Assembly (NCBI GenBank): GCA_039566865.1
Contig: CM076954.1
Coordinates: 12,238,001 to 12,302,000, forward strand
Origin: Aurelia coerulea
Lineage: Eukaryota > Cnidaria > Scyphozoa > Semaeostomeae > Ulmaridae
Reading direction: 5' to 3'
Length of the DNA: 64,000 bases
The notes beneath the pieces were generated by a model. The model saw only the letters and a list, made by a program, of their open reading frames with translations. It searched no databases and was not told the origin of the DNA. The first letter of the stretch is position 1. Each line of letters starts with the position of its first letter. This document shows, one piece after another, positions 59,596-64,000 of the stretch. The position numbers and the translations under genes are program-made.

Positions 59596-60112
59596 ATATG
59601 ACCCCCCGACCAGTATGACCACTGCTAGACCAGTATGGCCCTTAGAAACCAGCCTCGCTCTCGTATTTTTTCAAAATGGTGACTGCATTGACTGGAGGAG
59701 CAACAAAATCATCTTACGTGCTTGCATGCCTCTAAATGAGGAGGATACGTTATACGTTATGTTACATTTCATTTGGAAAATAGACAAGAAACTGTTCAGC
59801 TTTAAATTTTTCCAATGTCACCCATCAGTAAATTATCTCCAGGGCGATGCGAAGCATCCTAAACTTAGGGAGGGGGGGGGGGGGGTATGACATTTCAAGA
59901 GGAACTTCTTTAGTTAGCTAAAGGAGGCCCGGGGGAACGTCATTATTTGGTCATATGGTAGTGTGCGCTAGATTTATGACGATGAGATCCTTGTATCCAT
60001 GCGGTAAACCTTGCATACGGGAACTCATAATGAAACAGTGAAAAAGCTGACCCTATTTTGTCCAAACATTTTGGGAAATATTTTTGTGAAACCTCTAAGG
60101 ACTGTCTTTGTG

Positions 60113-61787
60113 AGCATATGAGTCAAATCTTTCAATAGGGCACAGGGAAACCCGCAAATCTTCCAATTTCACGCTTATAAGCCAATGATATCGTCGTATT
60201 CCGATCACATGACTGAAAATAAGGCTTTTGAGATAAATTTTCGAGTACCTTCACGAAAATAAAAATGGATATTCGAGTAATAAAGATACAGAGCTGGTTT
60301 TACCACGAATCGATTCGAGAGGCCCCACTCCACATTTGTTTTTCTGCATTTGGTTAAAATCTCGTCAGGGATCGGCGTTACATCGAGTTTTATTCCTTCG
60401 AAAATTGGCCTATATTCAAGAATTCTTCAGGAACGCTACAAATAAGATATAGCTTTCAAAATTTCATATGTTACGTGAATTATGTCCAGGAATAACATGA
60501 AAATATTTGTTTTTGAGATTTTCAAAAATCCTAGACGAATTAAAGCTATTTGCTGCGAAGAACGCTAATGGGCCTACCTTCACCCGCAGCAGAATCCCAG
60601 TAATAGGCATTAAATCACTCTTTTTCGCAATAATAACCAGCGGATACATTAACGAATAACTTCACCACAAATCCAATTTCCTTCCACCATCTTATAGTCG
60701 ATAATTTCGATAAAATGTGACAAGACTTTACAGCCTCTGCAGCAAACCGTCCAACTACCGTCGATTCAAAGTTTTCTTGTTGCAAACACGTTGGAAGTCT
60801 TGCAAGACTTGCATAAAATAAAAGGTTTTGCAAGACTTAGGTCTCCCATATGACACAGCAAAATGATACCTTTGAGATAGATTGCACACTCCTAAAGGCA
60901 TTCTATCGTTGCAAAATAAAGAGAAAATAAAACTTTTCTCAAAGATTGCAAATTTCTTTGTCACATCGGAAAAGTACATAATTTGTGTAAAGAAATTTCC
61001 CCTGCAATCTATTCTCAAAGGTGTACAATCTATTATCAAAGGTAACAATTTGCTGTGTCATATGGGAGATCTGAGCCTTGCACAACCTTTTGTTTTATGC
61101 AAGCTTTCCTGGTGTTTGCAACAAGAAAACTTTGAATCGACGGTAGTTGGACGGTTTGCTGCAGAGGCTGTAAAGTCTTGTCACATTTTATCGAAATTAT
61201 CTATAATAGAATGGTGGAAAGAAATTGAATTTGTGGTGAAGTTATTCGTTAATATATCCGCTGGTTATTATTGCGAAAAAGAATGATTTAATGCCGATTA
61301 CTGGGATTCTACTGCGGGTGAAGGTAGGCCCATTAGCGTTATTCGCAGCAAATAGCTTTCATTCGTCTAGGATTTTCGAAAATCACACAAACAAATACTT
61401 TCATGTTAATCCTGGACATAATTCACGTAACATGTGAAATTTTGAAAGCTATATCTTATTTGTAGCGTTCTTGAAGAATTATTGAACATAGGCCAATTTT
61501 CGAAGGAATTAAATTCGATGTAACGCCGATCCCTGATAAGATTTTAACCAAATGCAGAAAAACAAATGTGGAGTGGGGCCTCTCGAATCAATTCGTGGTA
61601 AAACCAGCTCTGTATCTTTATTACTCGAATATCCATTTTTATTTTCGTGAAGGTACTCGAAAATTTATCTCAAAAGCCTTATTTTCAGTCATGTGATCGG
61701 AATACGACGATATCATTGGCATATAAGCGTGAAATTGGAAGATTTGCGGGTTTCCCTGTGCCCTATTGAAAGATTTGACTCATATGC
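60113..61787. repeat. 1.7-kb palindrome, arms about 780 bp
   Basis: The arms are about 60113-60893 and 61020-61787 with a spacer of about 125 bp. Long identical stretches include GAGGCCCCACTCCACATTTG, GTGATCGGAATACGACGATA and GACGGTAGTTGGACGGTTTG, each present with its inverse. Reading frames inside, such as 60882-61286, appear twice because of the palindrome and are not taken as genes. Confidence 0.88.
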
Positions 61788-61928
61788 TGTCTTTGTGTTG
61801 TAATGCATTGAATTGAAGAAAAGAACAAAACTCTCTCCTCTCACTTATTTCAGGACCTTGGATTGGTTTCCCTAGAGACATTCTAAAGTCCAAAGTCCAC
61901 AGCAAGACTTCGCTCGTTCTTTTCAAAT

Positions 61929-62480
61929 CAGACTTATGACGATGAGTCTCTTGTTTCCTTGTGCTCTTTGACTTCAAGATGGCGCTTCAGTCAACAGAGA
62001 CTCATAATATTACTCTGAAAAACCTGACCCTATTAGGCCTAATATGCTGGGATTCCTAGCATACCAATCAGAATGCGAGATTTGGCGAAGAACAATAAGT
62101 TTCGAACCTTCGATTCGATTGACGCAGCTTACTAAATTTGAAGGAAGTTGCTGCAGCAGGTACTTGAAGATTTCTCTGCAATGTTTTGGTCTTAAAAACA
62201 TGGAAATTGCAGCATTAAAAGACTTATTTTGCACTCACCAGGTAAAGTGAACTTTATTCTTCAGATGAATACCAAGTTTCGTTAATTAAGAGTCTGCTTA
62301 CCGTGGTTTCTATCGCATTTCCTTTCTGAGGAGTGACCGTTGAACAGAGCCGAAGCAGTCGTTCGATCCAGATTCGATCAATCGAATGCAGAAGATAGGG
62401 TCAGGTTTTTCACTGTTTCATTATGAGTCCATGTGAGCAAGGTACCGCAGGGATACAAGGGACTCATCGTCATAAGTCTA
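61929..62480. mobile_element. TAGACTTATGACGATGAG element, 9-bp TSD, copy 3
   Basis: Ends CAGACTTATGACGATGAG and TAGACTTATGACGATGAG (inverted). TTTTCAAAT is duplicated exactly at 61920-61928 and 62481-62489. The empty site is preserved in the related element 58244-59595 as TTTGCAAGT (inverted). It is 552 bp. Confidence 0.9.
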
Positions 62481-63104
62481 TTTTCAAATAGGGCGAACGC
62501 GGACATAAAAGCAAAGCAATAAGTTCTAAAAATAAGTTTTCCCTGCTCCTGTAGGCGGACACACGAAGAAATCTTCACCCTTCAACGCTTTTAAATTGGT
62601 ATTCTAGGAAGCTCAGAGTTTGGGCCTAAATAGGATCAGCTTTTTCAAAGTAATAATATGAGCCCAATATGAGTCTCTGTTGACCGAAGCGCCATCTTTA
62701 AGTCAAAGAGCACAGGAAAATAAGAAACTCATCGTCAGAAGTCTATCATATTCCTCCGTATCTAATAACGAGTGGCCTGTTTTCAAAGCTTTGCTGATGG
62801 TGTTGTTTCTGTAAGTTTCTGTCCGCATTCCTGCTTCATAACTGTTATTTCATTTTGGCGCCGAAATGAAACACGCATGCACACACGCGTTACGTTTCAA
62901 TTCATAATATCGCGCATGCTCACGTCAATTAGTTTCGAGGCCTTGTTGCCATGTGCTCGATAGCCTCGTCTTCGGCAGTTCTGATTGGACCAATATGACC
63001 CTCTATGGACCAATATGACCCAAATTTTGTCGAGGGCTATATTGGTCCGGACCAATATGACTCCAGGGTCATATTGGTCCAATATGTCATAATGGTCTGG
63101 AACA

Positions 63105-64000
63105 GTGTTAATGAAAAAACCTGAATAACAATCCTTCTGATCTTATTGGCTCGGACGGTTTTTTCATTTTGGCATTTTTTGGTCGTTCTTACAACAATCA
63201 ATATTGTTATTTCTATTGTCTCTTGGCCAGAATTTCTATTGTTCAAAGTGCCTTATCGATTTGTATGTAGCCATAACTCTGCCAATCCAGGAGATGTTTT
63301 AACTGGCATCCAAACTTTAATACCCAAACATCTGGAGAGTAGATTTCTTCAAAAAAAATTCAAGAAATTTCAAGGCATTTTTTTTCCTGGTTGCGTTTTA
63401 TGAAGGTAGGTAAAATATCAAAAAATTTTCATGGATTTCTTTTGTCTCCTTCACTTATTCGCCGTCTGATTGGTCCGTGAAAATGAGGCTTTGGAGGTTT
63501 TGGAGGGTTTGGCCACAAGCATGGGGCCCAAGGCGACATCTGATTCCTATGCTCTTGTAAGATACTTGAGTAATGTCTAAATATTGGAAATTCTTAAACA
63601 ACTTTGTTTTGAAACGTTCACGAAGGCACAGGTAGTGAACAGGAATATTGTTATTGAACCTCTAAGAAAATCTTAAGAAACTCTGAGTGCTCAAAATCTG
63701 ATAATATCAAGAAACTTTCAGTACTGCACCAAATTCTTAGTTTCTTCTAATGATCTTGGCCATAAAAATAAAGGTCGTTTGGCGCAGGGGTGTATCACTC
63801 TTTCAAAAAGCGTATGAGATCATGATGAGATTTTTTAAAGGAAGGCTCTTTTTTCAAGATTCTTCTTTAGAACAATGTGATTTTAGCGCACGAGATTTTA
63901 AGGAGTGATATGCCCATCACTTCCCAGTCTCGTATGATAAACAACTGATGAGACCAAGGGGCATTCACTCATTCGAAAAAGCGTGCGAGATTTCTTCGGA
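63105..64000. other. Right edge, no gene; one direct repeat begins
   Basis: No exon was recognised. A segment at 63797-63823 (CACTCTTTCAAAAAGCGTATG) recurs in direct orientation at 63967-63992 (CACTCATTCGAAAAAGCGTG), 170 bp apart and cut by the window edge. It may be the start of a tandem array. Confidence 0.4.

Larger units (their letters stand above)
59969..62745. mobile_element. TAGACTTATGACGATGAG element with a giant palindrome
   Basis: Ends TAGATTTATGACGATGAG and, inverted, TAGACTTCTGACGATGAG. The right part (read inverted) is homologous to 58244-59595, for example GGAAAACTTATTTTCAGAAC and TGTGGACTTTGGACT. No clean flanking duplication is visible. A palindrome fills the centre and a third element is nested at 61929-62480. 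Confidence 0.7.
58169..63104. mobile_element. 4.9-kb element with TGTTCCAGACC ends and ATATGACCC repeats
   Basis: Left TGTTCCAGACCAGTATGACC and right end GGTCTGGAACA are inverse. Subterminal GGACCAATATGACCC units occur at both ends in both orientations. GTGT at both flanks may be a 4-bp duplication. The interior is mostly later insertions: 58244-59595 and 59969-62745, the latter with 61929-62480 inside it. No transposase was recognised. Confidence 0.75.

Noticed and set aside
60882..61286. 134-residue ORF
   Set aside because: It lies across the spacer and right arm of the large palindrome. Its C-terminal half is mirrored in the ORFs at 60615-60833 and 60755-61048 on the other strand, so it is a by-product of the inverted repeat.

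Overview
The window looks like a stretch of an AT-rich animal nuclear genome. It holds two multi-exon protein-coding genes in tail-to-tail orientation, buried in a very dense and often nested set of transposable-element relics. The two genes are recognisable by protein similarity and by unbroken reading frames across GT-AG introns. The tRNA-derived SINEs, the CR1/L2-like LINE tails and the type of short inverted-repeat elements fit a cnidarian, probably an anthozoan. That placement is an inference, because no species-specific marker is present.

Plus strand, about 2.5-24.5 kb: the last 11 coding exons of a RALGPS (Ral-GEF with PH domain) orthologue. They cover the linker after the RasGEF domain, the complete C-terminal PH domain and an acidic tail. 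The RasGEF exons lie left of the window, so positions 1-2562 are intron. Minus strand, about 57.3-40.1 kb: seven exons of SPOUT1 (C9orf114/CENP-32), a SPOUT-fold RNA methyltransferase, including the stop codon. Only the extreme N-terminus was not found. Both 3' ends run into transposons almost at once, 55 nt after the RALGPS stop and 25 nt after the SPOUT1 stop. The 15 kb between the genes contains only mobile-element debris.

The repeat content falls into clear groups. (1) TA-flanked inverted-repeat MITEs share only the outer CCGGGTG or CAGGGTG terminus and have many unrelated interiors. (2) TA-flanked pogo-like elements start CAGTARAACC or similar, and two of them carry an insertion from group 1. 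(3) Two families have 9-bp target duplications, as Mutator-like elements do: an AGCATAGGTTCC family and a TAGACTTATGACGATGAG family. (4) A 3.6 kb TIR element with TAA flanks carries a decayed ORF of a HAFTGxD-containing family and is broken by an 8-bp-TSD hAT MITE and by a group 1 element. (5) There are two tRNA-derived SINE families, several 5'-truncated LINEs, a 148-bp TTAA-flanked hairpin and several smaller palindromes.

The right end, 58.2-63.1 kb, is one 4.9 kb element with TGTTCCAGACC ends and GGACCAATATGACCC subterminal repeats. At least three further insertions are stacked inside it, one of which holds a roughly 780-bp-arm palindrome. No rRNA genes, tRNA genes judged functional or CRISPR arrays were seen.
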